Assembly (NCBI RefSeq): GCF_002196705.1
Contig: NZ_NADJ01000039.1
Span: forward strand, 431,631 to 495,630
Source: Desulfosporosinus sp. FKB
GTDB taxonomy: Bacteria > Bacillota > Desulfitobacteriia > Desulfitobacteriales > Desulfitobacteriaceae
Direction of reading: 5' to 3'
DNA: 64,000 nt
This document shows positions 7,291 through 14,788 of this stretch, piece after piece; positions within the stretch are counted from its first letter, which is position 1; each line of letters starts with the position of its first letter. The notes beneath the pieces were generated by a model. That model ran no database searches. It saw nothing but the letters and a program-made list of their open reading frames with translations, and had not been told where the DNA came from. Both the position numbers and the translations under genes were made by a program.

Positions 7291-8687
7291 TACGTATTCT
7301 CTTTACTAAAATACTTATAAATTTGCCCCTGATAAAAGATCAGAACGGCTGGAACCAGCAAGAATAGAATCCTGCCCACAATAGTATTGGCGAAGAGAAT
7401 CAGTGCTCCCAACCAGCGGTTCCTGCCGCAATATAGTCCATGGACCGCCTGTCGTGTGACGGTTTTCTTCATGGCTCCTATTTGGGACATAGGGGGGTAA
7501 TTGTCGATATCCACGGTTAGTGGATTTCCTGCCTTGATAACCCGTTCTACAAAGAGCACATTATTTTCTTCAAAAAGGATGATTTGTCCTTTCACAATCG
7601 GGTACTGGACATCGACTTTCTGAAAATAGGCCAGATCATTGATCATAATCTCCGGTTCCATAGTACTGGTACTAAAGACAAAAGGGATCACTCCACGTAT
7701 GGTGACCTCTTGACCTGGGGTGGAAGAATTAATCAGGATAATGAAGACATTGAAGGCCAGGGCGGCACAAATAAAAGCAATCAGGAATAAAGTAGTCACC
7801 GTATCGACAATTCTGCCGCGCCATCCTTCTTTCACCTTGCCGCTAATCAATTTCTGCCTGCCCGTTCTGGAATCGATTTCCACCAAATTTACACCTGCCG
7901 GAATGATAGCTGAGTCGGAAGGAAGATTATAATACTTAGCCAGATTTTTGCCCCGCAACAAACATATCAGCCCGCAGACCAGCATAGCCGCCGCCTCGAC
8001 CGGCCAATACAATGAAAGCTTCAGATCGAACAGGATAAAAATATTCTGCATTAATACACGATTAGAAATAATTGCATACTGTCCCAACGTTATTTTCATC
8101 ACGAAAATAATCACAGCAGTTAAGAAGGTCCAATATCGGCCGTTAATTACTGTCTTGGCGTAAAGTGAAAACGTCATAGAAAGGATTGTCATGAGGAGCA
8201 GGTCTCCGACCCCCACCAGGTAGAGGGTTGGCAGATAAGCGGCTATGAAGGTGTATTTCAGAAAAAAAGTGAGGATTATCGTAACCGCAAAACCAACGGT
8301 ATAAATTAGCAGTACAGAATACATTAAAGCGGCAAACTTGGAAACAAGCATGCTCATTGGCCGATAGCCCATTTGAATCAGAAGATACCAGGAGTTTTTT
8401 CTGATCTCTGAGAAAAAAAGATAATCGTAGTAGACAATGAAATAGATAATGTTAAAAACGACTGCTATGTGAATATAAAGGTAAACTGTGGAAAAGTAAC
8501 TGGCTTGCATGATTTCGGGAACGACATCAGAAAGTACGCTTTTCTGTAATGTTTGAAACACAAAGTAAAGGGCAAATGAAACAAGACCCAAAAACAAAGC
8601 CGAGGTCATTTTTCGATTTGTGCTGATTTTATTTCCCATGTAGGCTTGGCGAAGTTCTTTTTTGAAATAGCTATTCTTGTAAATCAT
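7290..8687 (-). CDS. Membrane permease fused to a catalytically dead SipW-like domain
   Basis: About 465 residues. Residues 1-250 form 6-7 membrane helices like an ABC-2-type permease. A linker and another helix lead to an extracytoplasmic segment that aligns with the SipW-type signal peptidase downstream in the strand order. The nucleophile motif SGSMEP is STSTMEP here (Thr near 342 in place of Ser), and the catalytic His of VTHRII is Glu (FVERVI, near 381). Two C-terminal helices follow. It overlaps the degenerate ATPase gene by about 17 bases. Inference: a transport or holdase subunit for SipW substrates, not a peptidase. Confidence 0.7.
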   Translation of the reverse strand: MIYKNSYFKKELRQAYMGNKISTNRKMTSALFLGLVSFALYFVFQTLQKSVLSDVVPEIMQASYFSTVYLYIHIAVVFNIIYFIVYYDYLFFSEIRKNSWYLLIQMGYRPMSMLVSKFAALMYSVLLIYTVGFAVTIILTFFLKYTFIAAYLPTLYLVGVGDLLLMTILSMTFSLYAKTVINGRYWTFLTAVIIFVMKITLGQYAIISNRVLMQNIFILFDLKLSLYWPVEAAAMLVCGLICLLRGKNLAKYYNLPSDSAIIPAGVNLVEIDSRTGRQKLISGKVKEGWRGRIVDTVTTLFLIAFICAALAFNVFIILINSSTPGQEVTIRGVIPFVFSTSTMEPEIMINDLAYFQKVDVQYPIVKGQIILFEENNVLFVERVIKAGNPLTVDIDNYPPMSQIGAMKKTVTRQAVHGLYCGRNRWLGALILFANTIVGRILFLLVPAVLIFYQGQIYKYFSKENT

Positions 8688-9642
8688 GCTGCCGTATAAG
8701 CTCCTCATAGGCATTTTGCACTGTTTTAGAATTAATCTCTATAGAATCTGGTGTAAAGCCGGACTCTATGATTTTTTTATAAATAATACCATGGTCACTG
8801 ACTTCTGAAGTTTTGCGGCTGATCATCAGACTGCCGCCTTTAACGTCCAGCTCATAACCTGGAAGCAGCAGGGTAAGTTTTTCTTTCATTGACTCAACGG
8901 CTTTATCCCGGATAATCACTTCCACCTTGTCAAAGCTCAAACGAAAATTCTCAACGGTGCCGCTGTAGATTAATAGTCCATTCTTCGTTATTGCCGTATG
9001 CGAACAGGCCTTCTCGATCAGAAGGCAGTTCTGTGTGGCGAGGATTAAGGTTTTTCTTTTCTCCTTAATAAAACTTGTCATTTTGGAGATTGCATCAATA
9101 AGCACTTCATCCCAAACGTATTTAGGAAGATTAAAGACGATCATCAAGCTGTCGGAGAAAGCAGCCGCAATTAAAGTAATGACGGCTTTTTCCTCTTTGG
9201 TCAGCATATAGTTGGGTGTCAAGGAAAGGTGGCCCAATCCGATTGCTATGATTAATTCAAAAATCTCTTCCTGCAGCTCCACCCGATTAATCTTAGATTT
9301 AGCGGCAGCGAACATCAAAAATTCCAGCACATTCATATTGTTATAAAGCATCTCAGAGCCCCCGATATAAAATACATGCTTGAGAATCACCCGTTTGAGC
9401 CTCATCATGCCACGCTCGATCAACACGCATTTTCCCTTGTCATAGGGTCTGATATTTGCCATAATTTCCAACAACAGCTTGATTTCAAACAGTGACGTCC
9501 CATTGATACCCCAGATTTCCGCACTTCTGATCAACAGGTTGATATCATCCAGCACCCGCCGGGGCTTCTCACCTCCGACCAAAAAATGTTCACTTGACGC
9601 GACACCTTCCATTACTACAATCTGCTCCGGAACATGTTCCAT
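8671..9642 (-). CDS. Degenerate ABC-transporter ATPase-like protein
   Basis: The 323-residue protein has the layout of an ABC ATPase (VLDDINLLI before the P-loop position, a helical segment, signature and Walker B positions). However, the P-loop reads GINGTSLFEI (45-54) without the Lys-Ser/Thr pair, the LSGGQ position reads LTKEE, and Walker B ends VFNLP without Asp-Glu. ATP hydrolysis is therefore unlikely. The start at 9642 has GGGAG 8 bases upstream. It lies between sipW and the permease fusion in one minus-strand operon, suggesting a structural partner of that permease. Confidence 0.7.
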   Translation of the reverse strand: MEHVPEQIVVMEGVASSEHFLVGGEKPRRVLDDINLLIRSAEIWGINGTSLFEIKLLLEIMANIRPYDKGKCVLIERGMMRLKRVILKHVFYIGGSEMLYNNMNVLEFLMFAAAKSKINRVELQEEIFELIIAIGLGHLSLTPNYMLTKEEKAVITLIAAAFSDSLMIVFNLPKYVWDEVLIDAISKMTSFIKEKRKTLILATQNCLLIEKACSHTAITKNGLLIYSGTVENFRLSFDKVEVIIRDKAVESMKEKLTLLLPGYELDVKGGSLMISRKTSEVSDHGIIYKKIIESGFTPDSIEINSKTVQNAYEELIRQHDLQE

Positions 9643-9672
9643 GTTTATTTCTCCCATTAAGTCTGCTTTATG

Positions 9673-10209
9673 TTAAAACGGTATTTTGGCAAAAAATACC
9701 CCGATCACCCGATTGGGCGTGAGCAGATCCTGATCCGGTGAATTTATCGGATTATCCCCCTTTGTGCGGTAAGCTTTACTGCCGTTGTTATTAATAACCT
9801 CTATAATCCGATGGGTAACAATAGCGTTGGATAAGGTTCTGAATGTCACGATTTGATTGACTTTAAGATTTCCCGGGTCTTTAGGTATGCGGCTGACAAT
9901 CATTGTTCCAACTTCCAGCGTAGGCTCCATACTGCCGGACTCCACGGCAAAAACCTGAAAACCCAGGACATTAGGAATTCCTCCCCTGCCCTTGGTAATT
10001 TGGATGGAAATAATAGACCACACCAGAAGTAGACACAACGCTAAAAATGCCGCTCCACTCACTGTTTTCAAAGCCCTTCTTCCGTGGGGCAGCCGGCTCT
10101 CAGACGGGGCTTTTCCAGAAGATATTCCCGCCAGTTTTTCTTTTTCATGCAGGATTTCCTGGCGCATTGCTTCGATTTGTTCCTGGGTCGTATACCTTGT
10201 TGGTGTCAT
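9673..10209 (-). CDS. sipW: SipW-type signal peptidase I
   Basis: The 178-residue ER/archaeal-type signal peptidase has a cytoplasmic N-terminus, one membrane helix (about 50-72), the nucleophile motif SGSMEP (Ser93) and the catalytic His in VTHRII (His133) that replaces the Lys of ordinary bacterial peptidases. KGDNP and the terminal VIGVFFAKIPF are also typical. SipW processes TasA/camelysin-type exported proteins, and three substrates with matching signals are encoded just upstream. GAAGGTG precedes ATG 10209. It is co-oriented with the two ABC-like genes that follow. Confidence 0.93.
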   Translation of the reverse strand: MTPTRYTTQEQIEAMRQEILHEKEKLAGISSGKAPSESRLPHGRRALKTVSGAAFLALCLLLVWSIISIQITKGRGGIPNVLGFQVFAVESGSMEPTLEVGTMIVSRIPKDPGNLKVNQIVTFRTLSNAIVTHRIIEVINNNGSKAYRTKGDNPINSPDQDLLTPNRVIGVFFAKIPF

Positions 10210-10312
10210 GGATTCACCTTCTTTTAGGGGAATAGTGCCCAGCTCAACGATTGATTTTCTTATTATGTCCTATGGCTATGTAAAAAATCAAAGCATCGCG
10301 CGTCGAAAACAG

Positions 10313-10349
10313 ACAGGGCGCGAGAACTATACTAACTCTCGCGCCCTGT
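10313..10349 (-). terminator. Strong hairpin between substrate genes and sipW
   Basis: ACAGGGCGCGAGA (10313-10325) is exactly complementary to 10337-10349. On the minus strand it lies 3' of the TasA-like genes and is followed by a short T-rich stretch (CTGTTTTCG). It probably lets the abundant substrates be expressed at a higher level than sipW and the downstream genes. Confidence 0.75.
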
Positions 10350-10373
10350 TGAAATATTAATAAATTATCTTAT

Positions 10374-10904
10374 TTATTGCTGAGTCCCGGTAACAGACAC
10401 CTTAACGTCTGTTCCATAATTTGCTCCCGCATAATTGATATCTGAGTTATTGTCGCCAGGCCAGTTCACTGATACCGTATAGGTTTTCTCTTGTCCGGTA
10501 GGGCTCAGCGCAAAGGCATCGTTAAATACAATTCTGCCACTTGAGTTAACTGTACCAACAGTATCACCGTCAGAGTTTTTGACAGTCACTACCAACGGGG
10601 CTATCACACTCTTACCCGCCTCTGCTTCAACATCCACAGCAAAATTCAGGCCCATGGCAGTCTCACTTATTACATCACCGTCATAGTTTTTAACGCTGAA
10701 CTGCCAACTCGTTGTTTCAGACGGTGCTATTTTTACATCCTTCGTAAACGTATCTGTTCCGCCTTTTATTAAGGTAAATTCTTTGGCAACGACACTGCCT
10801 TCAGCAACATTATCGATCGTTGTCGTATACATAGCTAAGGTTCCGGCGACTATAGACGTGGACAGAACCAAGATAAGGGCGATAATTGTCAGTGCTTTTT
10901 TCAT
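10374..10904 (-). CDS. TasA/camelysin-like SipW-dependent secreted protein
   Basis: The 176-residue exported protein has a lysine-led hydrophobic signal with the SipW-type end STSIVAGTLAMYT. The mature part resembles TasA/CalY: DNVAEGSVVAKEF, IAPSETTSWQFSVKNYDGDVISE, repeated beta strands, and SVNWPGDNNSDINYAG. Family members form extracellular fibres or matrix components. The N-terminal 90 residues are close to those of the larger gene upstream, so the two are paralogues. No LPXTG or membrane anchor is seen. A good ribosome site (AGGAG) precedes ATG 10904. Confidence 0.85.
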   Translation of the reverse strand: MKKALTIIALILVLSTSIVAGTLAMYTTTIDNVAEGSVVAKEFTLIKGGTDTFTKDVKIAPSETTSWQFSVKNYDGDVISETAMGLNFAVDVEAEAGKSVIAPLVVTVKNSDGDTVGTVNSSGRIVFNDAFALSPTGQEKTYTVSVNWPGDNNSDINYAGANYGTDVKVSVTGTQQ

Positions 10905-10952
10905 TAGATCATTTCTCCTCCAATTCCAATTGATTATTGATCAAATTCCGGC

Positions 10953-11096
10953 TCAGTGGTTATTTATCTTGTGCAAATCAGGGTAAATAGTTGTACCGAA
11001 ACTGGTAACGCTCGTATAGTTGGAAAGAGTGCCCACGGTTAAAGAAACAAATGCTATGGCACACAAAACAAGAATTAAGAAAAGTTTTTTTCTCAT
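10953..11096 (-). CDS. 47-aa peptide with SipW-type signal
   Basis: ATG 11096 follows GGGAGGG and opens a 47-codon frame: MRKKLFLILVLCAIAFVSLT, then VGTLSNYTSVTSFG and a short tail ending INNH. The GTLSNYT segment matches the SipW cleavage-region pattern of both neighbours, leaving a mature peptide of only about 20 residues. It sits between the two TasA-like genes in the same direction. Function unknown; it could be a matrix nucleator, a signal, or a decayed TasA paralogue. Confidence 0.7.
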   Translation of the reverse strand: MRKKLFLILVLCAIAFVSLTVGTLSNYTSVTSFGTTIYPDLHKINNH

Positions 11097-11137
11097 TTTC
11101 CCTCCCTCATCTCATCCATATAATCCAGCCAGGATCC

Positions 11138-12091
11138 TTAGTTCAAGGATGCCTTGCCAAATTGACATGTTAAATCCACATTCGTAATATCGCTGATATT
11201 GCTTCCGCCAACACTAATACTTTGGATTGCCGCAGTACCCATACCCAGTGCCGGACCTCCAAAGGAAACGCTTTGTCCCGGCAAGATATCATCTGTCGCC
11301 TGATTGTTATAACCAGGGTTAAGGAATTGGTAGTTTCCCGGCGGCGAGGTGGACACTAATTTGGCATTACTCCAGACGCCGGTCAGGGTGTCCGTAGGAA
11401 GGTAGAAGCCAATGCTCCAATTGTTGATTGGCTGAGAGGTATTATTAGTGATTGTAACTTTATAATTATATTGATAAACACCGCTTTGTCCGTTTTGCCA
11501 TGGAGTTGTCGTTTCATAGTGAACGCTGACCTGCTTCCCCTGGGATGGAGATGTACTAAAAGGAATCTGAGAAGCAACAGCATTAACATTGATCATCGTT
11601 CCATAATCACTGCCTGCATACTTTGCGTCAGAAGAACCATTATCCGGCCAATATATCTGCACAAAGTAGTCCTGCTCCTGCCCATTAACTGCAAGAGGAA
11701 ATGATCCCAGAACATCAAAGGTGCCTACACCAGTCACACTGTTCAGCGCATTACCTTTCGAGTCTTTAACGGTAATTTCTAAAGGGGCTATTGCCTTTTT
11801 TCCTGACGAGGCTTGCACATTAAACGTAAGTTTGTAGTACATATCAGTTTCAGATACTGTATCACCCTCATAGTTTTTGACTTTGAACTGCCACTGAGTT
11901 GTCTCAGACGGCGCTATTTTCAATCCCTGCTGAAAGGTATCAGTACCTCCCCCTACAAAGATGAACTCTTTAGCAACGACACTGCCTTCAGCCAGGTTGT
12001 CAATGGAGACAGTATACATAGCCAATGTTCCTGCCACAATTGAACTTAGCATGACTAAAACCAAAGCTAAGATAAAAAGGATTTTTTTCAT
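11138..12091 (-). CDS. TasA-like protein with carbohydrate-binding-like C-terminal domain
   Basis: 317 residues. Residues 1-30 are a SipW-type signal (SSIVAGTLAMYTVSID). Residues 30-180 form a TasA/camelysin domain paralogous to the 176-aa neighbour (GSVVAKEF, IAPSETTQWQFKVKNYEGD). Residues 185-317 resemble a CBM2-type beta-sandwich (VTITNNTSQPINNWSIGFYL, VWSNAKLVS, NPGYN, ILPGQSVSFGG) with conserved Trp residues. A fibre-forming domain joined to a glycan binder suggests a matrix or cell-surface polysaccharide crosslinker (inference). GAGGTG precedes ATG 12091. First gene of the operon. Confidence 0.82.
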   Translation of the reverse strand: MKKILFILALVLVMLSSIVAGTLAMYTVSIDNLAEGSVVAKEFIFVGGGTDTFQQGLKIAPSETTQWQFKVKNYEGDTVSETDMYYKLTFNVQASSGKKAIAPLEITVKDSKGNALNSVTGVGTFDVLGSFPLAVNGQEQDYFVQIYWPDNGSSDAKYAGSDYGTMINVNAVASQIPFSTSPSQGKQVSVHYETTTPWQNGQSGVYQYNYKVTITNNTSQPINNWSIGFYLPTDTLTGVWSNAKLVSTSPPGNYQFLNPGYNNQATDDILPGQSVSFGGPALGMGTAAIQSISVGGSNISDITNVDLTCQFGKASLN

Positions 12092-12170
12092 AGTTCACCT
12101 CAGTGAAATCAAGGTTATTGAGAATTATTTATAATTTTATTTGTTTTATTCTATTTTTTGTTGCTTCGCT

Positions 12171-12199
12171 ATAATAGCATAGTAAAATATAGCGGTCAA
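12171..12199 (-). promoter_or_regulatory. Promoter of the SipW-substrate operon
   Basis: Read on the minus strand, TTGACC (12199-12194) and TATTAT (12176-12171) are separated by 17 bases, about 80 bases upstream of the first TasA-like start. It is a good vegetative-type promoter with a long A/T-rich leader. No clear operator was seen. Confidence 0.6.
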
Positions 12200-12363
12200 T
12201 TTGTAGATTAATCCAATTTCATTAATGGACATTGCATTATAGTTATTATTTATGCGGTTTTATTGCCAAATTATTTAAGTAAACTCATACAGTTTATTGT
12301 AAAAATAGGTCTATAAGTTTGTTTAACTTCACAAATACAAACACTAGTTAAATATTAGCAAAA

Positions 12364-12386
12364 AAGCATCTCATAAACAGATGCTT
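12364..12386 (-). terminator. Terminator downstream of the Spo0E-like gene
   Basis: AAGCATCT and AGATGCTT flank a 7-base loop and are followed on the minus strand by TTTTTT. A second hairpin (AAATAGGTTCAGCAG at 12448-12462 with its near-perfect complement at 12471-12485) lies between it and the gene. Confidence 0.7.
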
Positions 12387-12542
12387 ATCATTGATATATT
12401 CAGTTTGAAATAACAGATAATATAATTTAATGTTTCTCATAAACCAGAAATAGGTTCAGCAGAGTTTAGACTGTTGAACCTATTTCTAGTTGTAAATTTT
12501 CTCTTACCCAGTGTCTGTTCAGATGTTGTTCAGCGGCTATTA

Positions 12543-12722
12543 TTAAACATTTGTTGGTACCGCTTTTTCCATCAGCAGCTCTTGATACCTGTTTAATACT
12601 TTATCCAACTCCTGACTTGCAGTTACAACTACCGCATCTGTATAAGCCCTTCCCTCTTTTGTATTAATCAGGTTCAAGCGTAATTCTTCAATTTGCTTTA
12701 TTAATTCGTCGATCTCAGACAT
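12543..12722 (-). CDS. Spo0E-like aspartyl-phosphate phosphatase
   Basis: The 59-residue protein starts at ATG 12722, 5 bases after GGAGG. It has two helices as in the Spo0E family: MSEIDELIKQIEELRLNLIN and then the signature segment with SQELDKVLNRYQELL. The SQELD motif is what Spo0E proteins use to dephosphorylate Spo0A~P and delay sporulation. It is monocistronic with two hairpins downstream. Its position next to a matrix-type operon is suggestive, because Spo0A controls both in Bacillus; the link here is inference. Confidence 0.85.
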   Translation of the reverse strand: MSEIDELIKQIEELRLNLINTKEGRAYTDAVVVTASQELDKVLNRYQELLMEKAVPTNV

Positions 12723-12907
12723 ACTATCCTCCGTTAATTTTTATTTGGGGATTAGTGCGCCCAAAAAATCAAGTCCCCGGCAATTCCGAGGACTCTATAT
12801 TATATATTTTTTTACGTTCTTCATCACTAACTCCAGTTCAACCTATCCCCTTATTCAGATGAGATTTTAGTTTAATACTATGAGAACCTTACTTTGATAC
12901 ATAATTC

Positions 12908-13108
12908 TTATGATTTATAAAAAATAGTCCAATCAAACATTAAAACGCTGCTAAGTCTTTTCGCAGTTTTGACACCAGGGTTTTTGTTGCCTGACTCTAT
13001 TTCTGCATAATATGATCTACTTATTCCTGCTTTATTTGCAACTTGCTGCTGTGTTAAATTCCCCCGATATTTTATCAGCCACAGCCTCGTCTTGCCAAAT
13101 TCAGCCAC
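12908..13108 (-). CDS. Small XRE-family regulator
   Basis: The 66-residue protein consists of one HTH (LTQQQVANKAGISRSYYAEIESGNKNP, then VKTAKRLSSVL). The start is GTG 13108 after GGGGGG. It is divergent from a two-HTH regulator, and the shared 150-base gap contains four related palindromes, so both are likely autoregulated from the same operators. Confidence 0.8.
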   Translation of the reverse strand: MAEFGKTRLWLIKYRGNLTQQQVANKAGISRSYYAEIESGNKNPGVKTAKRLSSVLMFDWTIFYKS

Positions 13109-13127
13109 AATTCCCCCCCTTTATCCC

Positions 13128-13235
13128 GTTGCATAACGCGACTTAAATTTATCTTAATAATACAGTCGCGATTCGCGACTGTCAATGTTTTTGTTGAGAT
13201 TCGCGACACTTATTTTAAATGTCGCTTATTGCGAC
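13128..13235. promoter_or_regulatory. Array of four GTYGM-N5-GCGAC operators
   Basis: Four 15-base sites share the pattern GTYGM-N5-GCGAC: 13128-13142 (GTTGC ATAAC GCGAC), 13165-13179 (GTCGC GATTC GCGAC, extended to a 21-bp perfect palindrome), 13193-13207 (GTTGA GATTC GCGAC) and 13221-13235 (GTCGC TTATT GCGAC). Centre spacings are about 37, 28 and 28 bases. The last site abuts TATACT (13236-13241), the likely -10 of the plus-strand gene. Confidence 0.75.
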
Positions 13236-13257
13236 TATACTATAGAGGAGAGGAGGT

Positions 13258-13833
13258 ATGCTTGAAGTGTTAGGAAAAAGGCTGCTATATCTAAGAAATA
13301 AGATTAAACTCACACAAGAGGAGCTGGCAAAAATACTTTGTATGTCCCGAAGTACGTATGCCCAATATGAAGTAGACAGACGTAAACCTGATTATGATAC
13401 TCTGCAAAGAATTGCGGATTATTTTAAGGTCTCTACCGATTTCTTATTAGGACGGACAGAACATTCTGTCCTTGAAGAAAATAATTTTCCCAGCAGACTA
13501 AAGATGATACGTGAACTAAATGGTATCTCCCTAAACCAATTAGCCGAAAATCTTAACATACCTCCAACCGACATATCCCAATTTGAAACAGGCGAAAAAT
13601 ACCCCACCCCCTCTACTTTGAACATCTTGGCAGAAAGCCTGAATTGTTCTGTTGACTTTCTTCTCGGGCGAATCACTGACCCAAGACCTTATTTACTTGA
13701 AAGCCAGCAAGATTACAGTACTTTAGCCGCCCACCGTTCAGACGACCCCCTGGATGATCTGCCCGAAGAAGCGAAAAAATCGCTTGCAGAATTCACAGAA
13801 TTCATTCTTAACAAATACCGTAAAGACAATTAG
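13258..13833 (+). CDS. Tandem-HTH XRE-family regulator
   Basis: 191 residues with two complete Cro/C1 domains: residues 5-65 (LTQEELAKILCMSRSTYAQYE, VSTDFLLGRTEHS) and residues 75-140 (LNQLAENLNIPPTDISQFET, CSVDFLLGRITD), then an acidic helical tail. A protein with two DNA-binding domains fits the closely spaced operator array just upstream. ATG 13258 has GAGGAG 7 bases upstream and a second AGGAGG too close to it; a GTG at 13267 is an alternative start. Confidence 0.85.
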   Translation: MLEVLGKRLLYLRNKIKLTQEELAKILCMSRSTYAQYEVDRRKPDYDTLQRIADYFKVSTDFLLGRTEHSVLEENNFPSRLKMIRELNGISLNQLAENLNIPPTDISQFETGEKYPTPSTLNILAESLNCSVDFLLGRITDPRPYLLESQQDYSTLAAHRSDDPLDDLPEEAKKSLAEFTEFILNKYRKDN

Positions 13834-13868
13834 GGGTCAAGAGATTTGACCTTTATAATCTAAAGGTA

Positions 13869-14216
13869 TTAAATTTGTAAATTCTTGTCCTTCAAGGTTT
13901 TGATATATTCGTTACCCCAAATTGCTAATTCAGCTAACACTTTTTTAAACTTTATGCCTATATCAGTTAAAGAATATTCAACCTTCGGTGGGACTTGCGG
14001 ATAAATCTTTCTTTCGATCAATCCATTCTCTTCCAAAGTGCGCAACTGCTTCGTCAGCGTTGACTGGGTTAAATCAGGCAACTGCCGCTGCAATTCTCCA
14101 AAACGCATGGTCCTTTTACCGAGATGGTAAAGAATAAGCATTGACCATTTACCCGAAAGAACCTTCTGTGCTGTTGTATAAGGACATTTCCCAAATAAAT
14201 CCTTCTCTGTCTCCAT
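13869..14216 (-). CDS. HxlR-family transcriptional regulator
   Basis: The 115-residue winged-helix protein carries the HxlR hallmarks: CPYTTAQKVLSGKWSMLILYHL at the N-terminus, RFGELQRQLPDLTQSTLTKQLRTLEENGLIER and YSLTDIG. It is divergent from a flavin-binding-type gene. A matched palindrome lies in the gap, so it probably controls that gene in response to a redox or electrophile signal (family knowledge). GAGGAG precedes ATG 14216. Confidence 0.9.
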   Translation of the reverse strand: METEKDLFGKCPYTTAQKVLSGKWSMLILYHLGKRTMRFGELQRQLPDLTQSTLTKQLRTLEENGLIERKIYPQVPPKVEYSLTDIGIKFKKVLAELAIWGNEYIKTLKDKNLQI

Positions 14217-14228
14217 AATCTCCTCCCA

Positions 14229-14250
14229 ATAGTATCTTTTCGAATACTAT
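14229..14250. promoter_or_regulatory. Candidate HxlR operator
   Basis: ATAGTAT (14229-14235) and ATACTAT (14244-14250) form a perfect inverted repeat with an 8-base spacer, directly upstream of the hxlR-like start. Confidence 0.55.
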
Positions 14251-14329
14251 ATATCATAAACAGTCGTACTTGCCATTTCAAGACTTTTATTATAAATTTA
14301 TTGTAATGAATTTTGAAAGGGGATAACTT

Positions 14330-14722
14330 ATGCAAGAAGTTTTGGATTTTCTGAAAAAGTGCCAGACTTATTACTTAGCAACCCTGGATGGAGATCAGCC
14401 ACGGGTTCGTCCCTTCGGAACTGCCAACATTTTTGAAGGTAAGCTTTATATTCAGACCGGTAAGGTAAAGGACGTTGCCAAACAAATCATGGCCCATCCC
14501 AAAATTGAAATTTGTGCTTTTAATGGCCAGGAATGGATTCGTATCCAAGCCCTTGCTGTAGAGGATGAACGTATTGAAGCAAAGCAAAGTATGCTTGACA
14601 GCTATCCTTCACTTCAATCCCGGTATTCCGCAACCGATGACAACACACTGGTACTATATTTGAAAGATGCCGTAGCTACGATTGCTTCCTTTGCAGGTGA
14701 ACCCAAAATCATTAAATTTTAA
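14330..14722 (+). CDS. Pyridoxamine 5'-phosphate oxidase-family protein
   Basis: The 130-residue split-barrel flavin-binding-type protein shows YLATLDGDQPRVRPFGTANI, a short strand LYIQTGKVKDVAKQI and HPKIEICAFNGQEWIRIQA, the pattern of small FMN-binding PNPOx-like proteins. The substrate is unknown; many such genes are neighbours of HxlR or MarR regulators. AAAGGGG lies upstream of ATG 14330. The strong terminator at 14751-14781 follows. Confidence 0.85.
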   Translation: MQEVLDFLKKCQTYYLATLDGDQPRVRPFGTANIFEGKLYIQTGKVKDVAKQIMAHPKIEICAFNGQEWIRIQALAVEDERIEAKQSMLDSYPSLQSRYSATDDNTLVLYLKDAVATIASFAGEPKIIKF

Positions 14723-14750
14723 CTGCTGATTTAAGAGCCTGGAACTTCGA

Positions 14751-14781
14751 CAAGCCACCGTTTTCTGTGAACGGTGGCTTG
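14751..14781. terminator. Bidirectional terminator
   Basis: CAAGCCACCGTT (14751-14762) is exactly complementary to 14770-14781 around a 7-base loop, between two convergent genes. Confidence 0.75.
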
Positions 14782-14788
14782 CTTGTTG

